Positions 1 to 8,324 of a stretch of 64,000 bases of DNA are shown here, in pieces (position 1 is the stretch's first letter; each line of letters opens with the position of its first letter). This stretch comes from Glycomyces xiaoerkulensis (GTDB taxonomy: Bacteria > Actinomycetota > Actinomycetes > Mycobacteriales > Micromonosporaceae): positions 372,001 through 436,000 of the forward strand of contig NZ_PGGV01000029.1 in assembly GCF_002798405.1 (NCBI RefSeq). Direction: 5' to 3'. The notes beneath the pieces were generated by a model, which saw only the letters and a list, made by a program, of their open reading frames with translations, was not told where the DNA came from and made no database searches. A program made the translations under genes and the position numbers.

Positions 1-1
1 C

Positions 2-769
2 AAGATCACCGCCGCCGAGCGCCGCGGGGTGCCCCACCACGTGTTCGACGTCCTCGAGGTCACCGAGACCGCCGACGTGGTCGCCTACCGCGACCGGGCT
101 CGCGCCGCCGTCGCCGGCATCCGCGAGCGCGGCAACCGCCCGATCCTGGTGGGCGGCTCGGGCCTGTACGTCCAGGCCGCGCTGGACGAGATGGACTTCC
201 CGGGCACCGACCCGGCGGTGCGGGGCCGCCTGGAGGCCGAGCTCGAACGCGTCGGGTCGGCGGCGCTGTGGGAGCGGCTGCGCGAGACCGACCCGGATGC
301 GGCCCGGGCGATCCTGCCGTCCAACGGCCGCCGCATCGTCCGCGCCCTGGAGGTGGTGGAGCTGACCGGTTCGTTCACCGCGAGCCTCCCGGAGGCGCCC
401 CGGCCCCACTTCGAGGCGGTCCGCATCGGCGTCGACCTCGACACCGCCGCCCTGGACGAGCGCATCGAGCACCGCGTGCGGTCGATGTGGGAGGGCGGAC
501 TGGTCGAGGAGGTCCGCGCCCTGGAGGCCGAGGGCCTGCGGGAGGGCCGAACCGCCTCCCGCGCCCTGGGCTACCAGCAGGTGCTGGCCCACCTCGCCGG
601 CGAGTACGACGAGCGGGAGGCCTTCCGCCGCACCGTCCAGGGCACCCGCCGGTTCGTGCGCCGCCAGCGCTCCTGGTTCAAAAGGGACGGCCGCATCGAA
701 TGGTTCGATGCGGCCGACCCGGATCTGGTCGAGCGGGCGGTCAGACTCGCGGCTTCGGGCTCTTGGTGA
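2..769 (+). CDS. miaA: tRNA dimethylallyltransferase MiaA, 5' end missing
   Basis: MiaA transfers a dimethylallyl group to N6 of adenosine-37 in tRNAs reading UNN codons. The reading frame is open from base 2, so the N-terminus with the P-loop lies outside the window; only about 255 residues are present against about 300 for the family. Family signatures are visible: VGGSGLYVQAAL followed by the insert domain, and the C-terminal ASRALGYQQVLAHL and TRRFVRRQRSWFKRD, the last being the diagnostic RRQxTWF-type motif. The first ATG in frame is at 29 but homology continues upstream of it. The 3' end overlaps the convergent aldo/keto reductase gene by 29 bp. Identification is secure. Confidence 0.95.
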   Translation, partial: KITAAERRGVPHHVFDVLEVTETADVVAYRDRARAAVAGIRERGNRPILVGGSGLYVQAALDEMDFPGTDPAVRGRLEAELERVGSAALWERLRETDPDAARAILPSNGRRIVRALEVVELTGSFTASLPEAPRPHFEAVRIGVDLDTAALDERIEHRVRSMWEGGLVEEVRALEAEGLREGRTASRALGYQQVLAHLAGEYDEREAFRRTVQGTRRFVRRQRSWFKRDGRIEWFDAADPDLVERAVRLAASGSW

Positions 770-1736
770 GGGTCGGGTCGGTCAGCGCGACCGGCTCGAA
801 CAGCTCGTCGATCTTGGCCATGACGTCGGCGTCGAGCTTGACGCCGATGGCCTTGACGTTCTCCTTGAGCTGCTCGGGGCGGGAGGCGCCGATGATCGCG
901 GCCGACACGTTCGAGTGCTGGAGCACCCAGGCCAGGCTGAGCTGCGCGGTGGTCAGGCCGACCTCCTCGGCGATGGGACCGAGGCGCTGGACGCGCTCGA
1001 GGACGTCGTCGTTCATCCAGTTCTCGACGAAGCGGCCGTACTTGGGGTCGGCGGCGCGCGAGCCCTCGGGGGCGGGCTGCCCGGGCCGGTACTTGCCGGT
1101 GAGGGTGCCGCCGGCGAGCGGCGACCACACGATCTGGCCGATGCCGAGCTCCTCGCAGGCGGGGACGACCTCCTCCTCGATGACCCGCCACAGGATCGAG
1201 TACTGCGGCTGGCTGGAGACCAGTTGGATCTTCAGGTCCTGGGCGAGGGCGTGGGCGCGGCGGATCTGGTCGGCGGTCCACTCGCTGACGCCGATGTAGT
1301 GGGCCTTGCCGGCGTGGACGATGTCCGCGAACGCCTGCATGGTCTCCTCGAGCGGCGTCTCGTGGTCGTAGCGGTGGGCCTGCAGGAGCTCGACGCGGTC
1401 GGTCTGGAGCCGCCGCAGCGAGTTGTCGATGGCCTCCTTGACGTGCTTGGCCGACAGGCCGCGATCGTTCTTGCCCCCGCCCATGGGCCAGTAGGTCTTG
1501 GTGAAGATCTCGATGCCGTCGCGGCGCTCGCCCTTGAGCGCGCGTCCGAGGACCTCCTCGGCGGCGCCGCGGGCGTAGGTGTCGGCGGTGTCGAAGGTGG
1601 TGATGCCCTCGTCGAGCGCGGCGCGGACGCAGGCGATCGCGGCGTCCTCCTCCACCTGCCCGCCGTGGGTGATCCAGTTGCCGTAGACGAGTTCGGAAAT
1701 GACGAGGCCGGAGCGGCCGAGGTGACGAAACTCCAT
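741..1736 (-). CDS. aldo/keto reductase
   Basis: A 331-aa NADPH-dependent oxidoreductase of the aldo/keto reductase superfamily, of the type close to bacterial YajO/YghZ and potassium-channel beta subunits. The (beta/alpha)8 signature is complete: the opening MEFRHLGRSGLVISEL, the catalytic Asp and Tyr in TFDTADTYARGAAE, the Lys in IFTKTYW, and the His in LLQAHRYD. The C-terminal cofactor region includes SPLAGGTLTGKY and AAIIGASRPEQLKENV. It is cytoplasmic; the substrate cannot be deduced. The ATG at 1736 is the natural start. The gene is convergent with miaA and appears monocistronic. Confidence 0.93.
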   Translation of the reverse strand: MEFRHLGRSGLVISELVYGNWITHGGQVEEDAAIACVRAALDEGITTFDTADTYARGAAEEVLGRALKGERRDGIEIFTKTYWPMGGGKNDRGLSAKHVKEAIDNSLRRLQTDRVELLQAHRYDHETPLEETMQAFADIVHAGKAHYIGVSEWTADQIRRAHALAQDLKIQLVSSQPQYSILWRVIEEEVVPACEELGIGQIVWSPLAGGTLTGKYRPGQPAPEGSRAADPKYGRFVENWMNDDVLERVQRLGPIAEEVGLTTAQLSLAWVLQHSNVSAAIIGASRPEQLKENVKAIGVKLDADVMAKIDELFEPVALTDPTLTKSPKPRV

Positions 1737-1808
1737 GGCGACGAGCCTACCGGCCGCGCGGCAAGTGTCAACGACGGAAACCTCACAAGCCCACAGGCGC
1801 CCGTCCGC

Positions 1809-2906
1809 TCACAGCGGTCCGTCGTCGATCGATACGGCCGCGTCCAGCGACCGGACCGCCTCGGCCCGGTCGGCGCGGGGCGGTAGCAGCTCGTGGCCGT
1901 CGAGCCCGAACGTGCCCCAGGTGAAGCCGTCCAAGGTGACCAGGAACCCGGCCGGGTGCACCAGGACCTGCTGGAACTGGGGGGCGACGATGACGCGTCC
2001 GGAGCGGTGGACGACGCCGGCGCGGCCCTGCTGGGCGGCCACGGCCACGCCGCCGACGAACCCGGTGACGGTCCGGCCGTCGGCGGTGGTGGTGTCGAGC
2101 GAGCTGTAGACCAGCGGGACCACGACGGTGCCGCTGCGGTCGATCGCGCCCCAGTCGGCCTGGCAGACGGCCGCCACGCCGCCGCGGAAATCGCCGGCCT
2201 GGCTGAAGGCGGCCTTGATGACGGGCCGTTCGTCCGGCCCGAGGTAGCCCCACCGGCCGGTCTGCGGGTCCTGGAACCGTTCGGGCGCGGGGTGCCCGGC
2301 GCGTTCGCCCCAGGACCGGGGCGGGGGTCCGAACCCGGCGCCGGCGGCCCAGTCCTCGGCCAGGCCCAGGCCGGTCTCGACGATCTGCATCACGAAGCCG
2401 TGCGAGTTGTACTCGCTGGCGCGCTGCAGGTGGATGAGGGCCTCGGTGACCCGCCCCTGGGCCAGGCACGACAGGGCGGCGTAGGCGCGGACGGCGCCGG
2501 TCAGGGTCTTGGGCACCTCGCCGGCCTCGGCCAGCGCGAACAGTTGGTCGGCCTCCTCGAAGCGGCCCTGGACGCGCAGTACCTGCCCGTGGCGGGCGCG
2601 GGCGGGGGCCAGCAGCAGGTCGGCGCCGACCGCTTCGGCGTATTTGACCGCGGCGGCGGCGTCGACTTCGGCGCTTTCGAAGTCGCCGAGCACGCGCATC
2701 ACGACCGCGCGGATGCCCAGCAGCCGCGACTGGTCGGCCTCGGCCGGGTGGCGGCCGATGCGCTGGGTGGCCTCTTCGCGGATCTGCTGGAGGGCGACGG
2801 TGTCGGCGATGCCGTGGCGCATGGTGGCGCGGTCGAGCGGTCCGAGGGCGCGCACCAGCCCGGCTCGCAGGTCCGCCGCGACATCCACCACGTTGACTAC
2901 TTTCAC
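1809..2906 (-). CDS. TPR-like and WG-repeat protein
   Basis: A 365-aa protein with no recognised enzymatic motif. Residues 1 to about 170 are helical and Ala-rich with a TPR-like pattern, for example LLGIRAVVMRVLGDFESAEVDAAAAVKYAEA. From about residue 215 it carries WG-type beta repeats: GRWGYLGPDERPVIKAAF, ADWGAIDRSGTVVVPLVY, GRAGVVHRSGRVIVAPQF and FTWGTFGLDGHELLPP. Such repeats usually mediate protein or peptide contacts. The start is uncertain: GTG at 2906 gives the longest product but has no good Shine-Dalgarno, and an internal ATG near residue 28 (MRHGIADTV) is possible. No signal peptide is seen. The function is unknown. Confidence 0.8.
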   Translation of the reverse strand: MKVVNVVDVAADLRAGLVRALGPLDRATMRHGIADTVALQQIREEATQRIGRHPAEADQSRLLGIRAVVMRVLGDFESAEVDAAAAVKYAEAVGADLLLAPARARHGQVLRVQGRFEEADQLFALAEAGEVPKTLTGAVRAYAALSCLAQGRVTEALIHLQRASEYNSHGFVMQIVETGLGLAEDWAAGAGFGPPPRSWGERAGHPAPERFQDPQTGRWGYLGPDERPVIKAAFSQAGDFRGGVAAVCQADWGAIDRSGTVVVPLVYSSLDTTTADGRTVTGFVGGVAVAAQQGRAGVVHRSGRVIVAPQFQQVLVHPAGFLVTLDGFTWGTFGLDGHELLPPRADRAEAVRSLDAAVSIDDGPL

Positions 2907-2988
2907 GAGGTCACTGAGGGTTACGACAATCAGATTAAGCCATCGCCGACCCTGAAGCGAGGTCGGCGACGGCTTGGCGCGGTCCGGG

Positions 2989-3702
2989 CTACTTGACTAC
3001 TCGGCCGAGGTCTTCCTCGGTGGCCTTGTAGCTCATCCGTATGCGCGGGTTGCGCATGGAGCGGAACATGATCGACCGCTGGACGGCGTACCAGTACAGG
3101 CCGCCGAACTTCCGGCCCGTCTGCGGGAACCGCTTGTTGACCAGGCGTTTGACCTTGCGGCAGAGGAAGTACGAGTCGACGGCCAGGCCGACCATCATCG
3201 CCACCCACGCCACCATGAGGATGCCGGCGGCGTAGGGGACGACGTTCGTGGCCAGCAGCAGCACCATGGTGATCGCGAAGAAGTACTGGGCGACCGTGCG
3301 CCGGGAGTCGACGATGTCGCGCACCAGCAGCCGCTCGGGTCCGCGGTCGCGCGCCAGGTGGTACTTGTCGAAGAGGGGGTCGCCCTTCCACTGGCCCTCG
3401 GCGATGCGGGCGCGTTCGCGCCGCATGTCGGCCTTGGCCTGGCGTTTCTGGTCCTTGGAGAGTTTGGTGCCCGACTGCTTCGCCTGCCGGCGTTTCTCCT
3501 TGTAGGACATCGGAGGGTTGGCCGGCGGGCGCGGTTTGGCCTGCTTGGGCCGTTTCGGGGTGGGCTTCCCCTTTTTCTCGGTGGCGGCGGCCGGGGCGTC
3601 CGCCTTCGGCGGCGCTTGCGGGCCGTCAATCTGACCGGCGGACTTCTTCCCCACGGGGCGCTCGACCTTCCTTTGCTCGCGACGGGTGCTGCCAACCAGC
3701 AT
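2989..3702 (-). CDS. DUF3043 domain membrane protein
   Basis: A 237-aa actinobacterial protein of the DUF3043 family. It has a long basic Lys/Pro/Ala-rich N-terminal region (about residues 1-95, including KRRQAKQSGTKLSKDQKRQAK). The conserved sequence GDPLFDKYHLARDRGP comes next, followed by two membrane segments (YFFAITMVLLLATNVVPYAAG and ILMVAWVAMMVGLAVDSYFL) and a basic cytoplasmic tail ending in NPRIRMSYKATEEDLGRV. The role of the family is not known. The gene ends 11 bp beyond the murA stop codon on the same strand, so the two may be cotranscribed with murA upstream. Confidence 0.85.
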   Translation of the reverse strand: MLVGSTRREQRKVERPVGKKSAGQIDGPQAPPKADAPAAATEKKGKPTPKRPKQAKPRPPANPPMSYKEKRRQAKQSGTKLSKDQKRQAKADMRRERARIAEGQWKGDPLFDKYHLARDRGPERLLVRDIVDSRRTVAQYFFAITMVLLLATNVVPYAAGILMVAWVAMMVGLAVDSYFLCRKVKRLVNKRFPQTGRKFGGLYWYAVQRSIMFRSMRNPRIRMSYKATEEDLGRVVK

Positions 3703-3713
3703 ACCGACCCCGT

Positions 3714-5099
3714 TTAGGCGTCGGCAGGCGTCGGCTCACGGGTGCGCTCGAGGGCCGGGCGCTCGATCTTGGCGCCCAGGCCGCGCAGTTTGTCCTCGAA
3801 GTTCTCGTAGCCGCGGGTGATGTACCGGTCGACGCCGTAGACCCGGGAGGTCCCCTCGGCGGCGAGCGCGGCGATCAGGTGGCTGAAGCCGGCGCGGAGG
3901 TCGGGGATGCGCAGTTCGGCGGCGTGGAGCTTGGTGGGTCCGGCGATGACGGCCGAGTGCAGGAAGTTGCGGCGGCCCCACCGGCAGGGGGCGCCGCCGA
4001 GGCAGTCGGAGTACAGCTCGATGCCGGCGCCCATCTGCCGCAGCTCGGAGGTGTATCCGAGCCGGTTCTCATAGACCGTCTCGTGCATGATCGACAGGCC
4101 GTCGGCCTGCGTGAGAGCGACGACGATCGGCTGCTGCCAGTCGGTCATCAGGCCGGGGTGGACGTCGGTTTCGAGGGCGACGGGTTTGAGCGGGCCGCCG
4201 GGGTGCCAGAAGCGGATCCCGCCTTCGAGCGGGTCGTCGTCGACGTCGTAGGCGCCGCCGATGGAGCGGAATACGTTGAGGAAGGTCATCATGTCGGCCT
4301 GGTTGGAGCCGCGGACGAAGACGTTGCCGCCGGTGGCCAGGGCCGCCGAGGCCCAGGAGGCGGCCTCGATGCGGTCGGGCAGGGGGCGGTGGCTGTAGCC
4401 GCCGAGGGCGCCGACGCCGACGACCTCGATGACCCGGTTGGTGTGGACCTTGATGATGGCGCCCATCTTCTGGAGCACGCAGATGAGGTCCATGATCTCG
4501 GGTTCGATGGCGGCGTTGCGCAGCTCGGTGGTGCCTTCGGCGGTGACGGCGGTGAGCAGGACCTGCTCGGTGGCGCCGACGGAGGGGAAGTCGAGTTCGT
4601 AGCGGATCCCGTGGAGACCGTCGGGGGCCGACAGGTGGGTGCCTTCGGGGGTCTTGTCGACGACGGCGCCGAACTGGCGGAGGGCCTCGAGGTGGAAGTC
4701 GATGGGGCGGCCGCCGATGTTGCAGCCGCCGAGGTCGGGGATGAAGGCGTGGCCGAGGCGGTGGAGGAGGGGGCCGCAGAACAGGATCGGGATGCGGCTG
4801 GTGCCGGCGTGCACGTTGATCTCGTCGACGCCGGCCTGGCCGACCGAGGTCGGATCCATGTAGAGGGTGTCGCCGTCGAGGTCGACGTCGACGCCGTGGA
4901 CGCGCAGGAGCCCGGTGACGACCTCGACGTCGCGGATGGCGGGGACCCCGCGCAGCACCGAGGGGGAGTTTCCGAGGAGTGCGGCCACCATTGCCTTGGA
5001 GACGAGATTCTTGGCGCCTCTGACGGTGACTTCGCCTTCGAGGGGTGTCCCGCCGTGGATCATCAGCATGTCTTCGGGGGTGGACGCGGTGCCGCTCAA
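3714..5099 (-). CDS. murA: UDP-N-acetylglucosamine 1-carboxyvinyltransferase MurA
   Basis: MurA catalyses the first committed step of peptidoglycan synthesis, transferring enolpyruvate from PEP to UDP-GlcNAc. The 461-aa product is a little longer than the usual 420-430. It shows the Lys-Asn pair of the active site at K30-N31 (RGAKNLVSKA). The loop PDLGGCNIGGRPIDFHL carries the catalytic Cys at residue 126. Mycobacteria have Asp at this position, which makes MurA insensitive to fosfomycin, so this copy looks fosfomycin-sensitive at the target level (inference). The C-terminal signature DLRAGFSHLIAALAAEG is present. The ATG at 5099 is followed by MSGTASTPEDMLMIHGG; upstream lies a 270-bp region with tandem palindromes. 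Confidence 0.95.
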   Translation of the reverse strand: MSGTASTPEDMLMIHGGTPLEGEVTVRGAKNLVSKAMVAALLGNSPSVLRGVPAIRDVEVVTGLLRVHGVDVDLDGDTLYMDPTSVGQAGVDEINVHAGTSRIPILFCGPLLHRLGHAFIPDLGGCNIGGRPIDFHLEALRQFGAVVDKTPEGTHLSAPDGLHGIRYELDFPSVGATEQVLLTAVTAEGTTELRNAAIEPEIMDLICVLQKMGAIIKVHTNRVIEVVGVGALGGYSHRPLPDRIEAASWASAALATGGNVFVRGSNQADMMTFLNVFRSIGGAYDVDDDPLEGGIRFWHPGGPLKPVALETDVHPGLMTDWQQPIVVALTQADGLSIMHETVYENRLGYTSELRQMGAGIELYSDCLGGAPCRWGRRNFLHSAVIAGPTKLHAAELRIPDLRAGFSHLIAALAAEGTSRVYGVDRYITRGYENFEDKLRGLGAKIERPALERTREPTPADA

Positions 5100-5324
5100 C
5101 AGCTCTCCTCAGTGGGTGGATCAACCGGGATCGTCGCCCAACAATAACGGCCGTGTTAAGGGAAAAACTCCCAGGTAGCGGCGTAACACACGGTGATTGT
5201 GCTAACCACGCGCGGGTGTGACGCCGCGGCTCCGATACGTGCCGGGAGGAGCAGGCTTGCACCCGGGACTCTACGCGATCCGGTGCCGCGAGGGGCCGGG
5301 GAGGTCGCCGACGCAACCGGGCGA

Positions 5325-5355
5325 TCCTATAGGAAATAGGATATATCCTATAGGA
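5325..5355. promoter_or_regulatory. three overlapping perfect palindromes, operator-like
   Basis: The 10-bp palindrome TCCTATAGGA occurs twice, at 5325-5334 and 5346-5355, with centres exactly 21 bp apart (two helical turns). Between and overlapping them is a perfect 16-bp palindrome, ATAGGATATATCCTAT, at 5336-5351. The block is very AT-rich against its surroundings, lies 18 bp beyond the nadA stop codon and about 230 bp upstream of murA. The spacing and symmetry suggest cooperative binding of a dimeric regulator on one DNA face; a weak hairpin in the nadA 3' UTR is an alternative. Which gene it controls is not known. Confidence 0.5.
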
Positions 5356-5373
5356 ACGAGCCCGCCTCGCCCG

Positions 5374-6540
5374 CTACGGGAGCTCGAGCATCCGGTCGAG
5401 GGCCGCCCGGGCGTGCTTCGAGGTCGCCGGGTCCACAGTGATCTGATTCGGCACCCGGCCGGCCACGAGCTCCTCCAAGGCCCACACCAGGTGCGGCAGG
5501 TCGATCCGGTTCATCGTGGAGCAGAAGCAGACCGTCCGGTCCAGGAACGAGATGTCCTTGTCCGGGTAGCGGTTCGCCAAGCGCCGCACCAGGTTCAGCT
5601 CGGTGCCGATCGCCCACGAGGTCCCGGGCTCGGCCGCGTCGAGGGTCCTGATGATGTACTCGGTCGAGCCGACGTAGTCGGCGGCCTCCACCACCTCGTG
5701 GACGCATTCGGGGTGGACCAGGATGTTCACCTCGGGGTCGAGGCGGCGCATCTCCTCGACCGAGTCGAGGGTGAACCGCCCGTGCACCGAGCAGTGGCCC
5801 TTCCACAGGATGATCCTGGCATCGCGCAGCTCGGCGTCGGTCAGGCCGCCGCCGGGCTTGTGCGGGTTGTACACCGCGCAGTCGTCGAGGCCGAAGCCCA
5901 TGTCCCGGACCACGGTGTTGCGGCCCAGGTGCTGGTCGGGCAGGAACAGGACCTTCCGGCCGCGCTCGTAGGCCCACCGCAGCGCCCGCTCGGCGTTCGA
6001 GGAGGTGCACACCACCCCGCCCTCGCGGCCGACGAAGCCCTTGATGGCGGCCGAGGAGTTCATGTACGTCATCGGGACCGTCGTCTCGGCGATCCCGGCC
6101 CGCGCGAGGTCCTCCCAGCACTGCTCGACCTGCGCGCCGGTGGCCATGTCGGCCATCGAGCACCCGGCGGCCAGGTCGGGCAGGATCACCTTCTGGTGGT
6201 CGCCGGTGAGGATGTCGGCGCTCTCGGCCATGAAGTGGACGCCGCAGAACACGATGTACTCGGCTCCGGGCCGGGCCGCGGCCTGCTGGGCGAGTTTGAA
6301 CGAGTCGCCGGTGACGTCGGCGAACTGGATGACCTCGTCGCGCTGGTAGTGGTGGCCCAGGACGAACAGGTCCTCGCCGAGGGCCTCCTTGGCGGCCCGG
6401 GCGCGCTCGACCAGCTCCGGGTCGCTGGGCTCGGGCAGCTCCCCGGGACAGTCGACGCCGCGCTCGGATTCGGGGTCGCTTCCCCTGCCGAGCAGCAGGA
6501 GCGCGGTCTGGGTGGGAGCAGGTTCGTTGAAGCCCGTCAT
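5374..6540 (-). CDS. nadA: quinolinate synthase NadA
   Basis: NadA condenses iminoaspartate with dihydroxyacetone phosphate to quinolinate in de novo NAD synthesis, using a 4Fe-4S cluster. The 388-aa protein has the family landmarks: FVLGHHYQRDEVIQFADVTGDS, the cluster Cys in IVFCGVHFMAESADIL, the segment ILPDLAAGCSMADMA, the second Cys region VVCTSSNAERAL, ILWKGHCSVHGRF, VHPECVHEVVEAADYVGSTEYII, and the third-Cys region LDRTVCFCSTMNRI. It stands alone here: nadB and nadC are not adjacent, but nadE is present at 51.4 kb. The ATG at 6540 is divergent from glycerate kinase with a 91-bp shared promoter region. Confidence 0.96.
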   Translation of the reverse strand: MTGFNEPAPTQTALLLLGRGSDPESERGVDCPGELPEPSDPELVERARAAKEALGEDLFVLGHHYQRDEVIQFADVTGDSFKLAQQAAARPGAEYIVFCGVHFMAESADILTGDHQKVILPDLAAGCSMADMATGAQVEQCWEDLARAGIAETTVPMTYMNSSAAIKGFVGREGGVVCTSSNAERALRWAYERGRKVLFLPDQHLGRNTVVRDMGFGLDDCAVYNPHKPGGGLTDAELRDARIILWKGHCSVHGRFTLDSVEEMRRLDPEVNILVHPECVHEVVEAADYVGSTEYIIRTLDAAEPGTSWAIGTELNLVRRLANRYPDKDISFLDRTVCFCSTMNRIDLPHLVWALEELVAGRVPNQITVDPATSKHARAALDRMLELP

Positions 6541-6631
6541 GCGATCGATTCTTGCACGTTTCGATCACGTTCTGCGACTTCACGCGGCAAGCGGTTACCT
6601 CCTGGTTCCGGGCATCGTCTAGGCTTTCGGT

Positions 6632-7732
6632 GTGCGCATCCTCATAGCTCCCGACAAGTTCGCCGGCACCCTGACCGCCGCCGAGGCCGCCGCGGCGATC
6701 GCCGACGGGTGGCGACGCGCCCGGCCCGAGGCCGAAACCGTCGCCCTGCCCCTCGCCGACGGCGGGCCCGGCTTCATCGACGTGCTGGAGGCGGCCGTCC
6801 CCGGCGCGGAGCGCCGCACCGCCCTGAGCTGCGGCCCGCTCGGACGCACCGTCCACGCCGACTACCTCCGCGTCGGCGGCACCGCCTACATCGAGTCGGC
6901 CGCCGCCTGCGGACTCCACCTGCTGGCCCCCGCCGAGCGCGACCCGTCCCGCACCACCACCTACGGCCTGGGCCTGATCATCGCCCACGCCGTCGAGACC
7001 GGCGCCCGGCGCGTGGTGGTGGGCCTGGGCGGCTCGGCCACCAACGACGCCGGCGCCGGCATGCTCACCGCCCTCGGCTACACCTGCCGCGACCTGGCCG
7101 GCGAGGCCCTGCCCTACGGCGGCGCGGCCCTGGCCTCCTGCACCTCGATCGACGGCGACCCCCGCACCCGCGGGGTCGAGTTCGTCGCCGCCTCCGACGT
7201 CGACTCGCCCCTGCTCGGCCCCCACGGGGCGACCTACATGTTCGGGCCCCAGAAGGGCGCCGGCGAGGCCGACCTGCCGGTCCTGGAGGCGGCGCTCGGC
7301 AACTTCGCCGAGGTCGCCGAGCGCGACCTGGGCCCGGCCGGGGCCTCGTCCTGGCCGGGCGCCGGTGCCGCCGGCGGCCTGGGCCTGGCGCTCTTCCTGC
7401 TCGGCGGCCGCCGCGAATCCGGCGCGAGGCTCACCTGCGAGGCCGTCGGCCTCGACGAGGCCATCGCCGCGGCCGACCTGGTCGTCACCGGGGAGGGATC
7501 CTTCGACGGCCAGAGCCTGCGCGGCAAGCTCGCCGCCGAGGTCGCCGATGGTGCGCGGGCTCACGGCAAGCCCTGCCTGGTGCTCGCCGGCAGGTCGGAC
7601 CTCGGCGAGCACCCGCGGCTGGCGGGCGTCCACTCGGTCGCCGACCTGGTCGGGGGCGTCGAGGCCGCCATGCGGGCCCCGCGCGAGGGCCTGGCGGCTC
7701 TGGCCGAGTCGGTCGCCGGTGAGTGGAAGTAG
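6632..7732 (+). CDS. glycerate kinase (GlxK/GarK family)
   Basis: A 366-aa kinase that phosphorylates D-glycerate, feeding glyoxylate-derived or serine-derived carbon into glycolysis. Signatures of the type-1 glycerate kinase family are clear: RILIAPDKFAGTLTAAEAA at the N-terminus, LPLADGGPGFIDVL, ARRVVVGLGGSATNDAGAGML, FGPQKGA, GAAGGLGLALFLLGG, and DLVVTGEGSFDGQSLRGK. The start is the GTG at 6632, immediately upstream of the conserved RILIAPD; no strong Shine-Dalgarno precedes it. It is a single gene divergent from nadA and followed by the Fe-S carrier gene. Confidence 0.93.
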   Translation: MRILIAPDKFAGTLTAAEAAAAIADGWRRARPEAETVALPLADGGPGFIDVLEAAVPGAERRTALSCGPLGRTVHADYLRVGGTAYIESAAACGLHLLAPAERDPSRTTTYGLGLIIAHAVETGARRVVVGLGGSATNDAGAGMLTALGYTCRDLAGEALPYGGAALASCTSIDGDPRTRGVEFVAASDVDSPLLGPHGATYMFGPQKGAGEADLPVLEAALGNFAEVAERDLGPAGASSWPGAGAAGGLGLALFLLGGRRESGARLTCEAVGLDEAIAAADLVVTGEGSFDGQSLRGKLAAEVADGARAHGKPCLVLAGRSDLGEHPRLAGVHSVADLVGGVEAAMRAPREGLAALAESVAGEWK

Positions 7733-7829
7733 GCTCGGGAATACTGACGAGCTCGGAGCTGTTGGGTACTGTTGACAACTCGAATACCGATCGACGCAGT
7801 TGATCCCAACTCAGCAGGAGGACCCACCA

Positions 7830-8198
7830 GTGAGCGCCACTCAGCAGGCCGAGGAAGCCAAGGACACCGCCGCCACAGGCGTTGTGCTCACGGACGCGGC
7901 CGCCGAAAAAGTCAAGGCCCTGATCGAGCAGGAGGGCGAGGAGGGCCTGGCCCTGCGCGTGGAGGTCAGCCCCGGCGGTTGCTCGGGTCTGCGCTACGGC
8001 CTGTACTTCGACACCGACCGGCGCGAGGGCGACGTCGTCCAGCCTTACGGGGGCTTCGAGGTCATCGTCGACCGGATGAGCGTGCCCTACCTGATGGGCG
8101 CCAGCATCGATTTCGCCGACCGCATCGACGCCCAGGGGTTCACCATCGACAACCCCAACGCACAGGGCTCCTGCGCCTGCGGCGACTCCTTCCACTAA
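7830..8198 (+). CDS. ErpA/HesB-type iron-sulfur cluster carrier
   Basis: A 122-aa A-type carrier that transfers Fe-S clusters to apo-proteins. The three cluster-ligating Cys are present, in SPGGCSGLRYGLYFD and the C-terminal CACG. GTG at 7830 is chosen because the Shine-Dalgarno AGGAGG lies at 7817-7822; the frame is open slightly upstream but that region is not homologous. In several actinobacteria this gene sits beside nadA, a PfkB-family kinase and the cytochrome oxidase genes, and nadA is itself an Fe-S enzyme, so a functional link is plausible. A strong terminator follows at 8220. Confidence 0.93.
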   Translation: MSATQQAEEAKDTAATGVVLTDAAAEKVKALIEQEGEEGLALRVEVSPGGCSGLRYGLYFDTDRREGDVVQPYGGFEVIVDRMSVPYLMGASIDFADRIDAQGFTIDNPNAQGSCACGDSFH

Positions 8199-8219
8199 AG
8201 TTTCCGGCGAAACTCCGGC

Positions 8220-8268
8220 AGCCCGGCCGAAAACACCCATAGCGTGTGTTCTCGGCCGGGCTTCATTT
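8220..8268 (+). terminator. intrinsic terminator after the Fe-S carrier
   Basis: A long inverted repeat: GCCCGGCCGA-AAACAC pairs with GTGTT-CTCGGCCGGGC across a short loop, followed by TTCATTTTC. It lies 22 bp after the stop codon of the Fe-S carrier gene and should end its transcript before the degenerate PfkB gene. Confidence 0.8.
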
Positions 8269-8324
8269 TCGTGCGCGCAAGCCGCGTGCTGTCTGCTTGG
8301 CTCTTCTCCTGCGAGGTCCCGTTC

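Noticed and set aside
3714-5099. MurA as a fosfomycin-resistant variant of the mycobacterial type
   Set aside because: The loop reads GGCNIGGRP with the catalytic Cys at residue 126, so the Cys-to-Asp change is absent.
5218-7722. Long open frames on both strands covering nadA and glycerate kinase
   Set aside because: They are compositional shadows; the conserved NadA and glycerate kinase motifs lie in the annotated frames.
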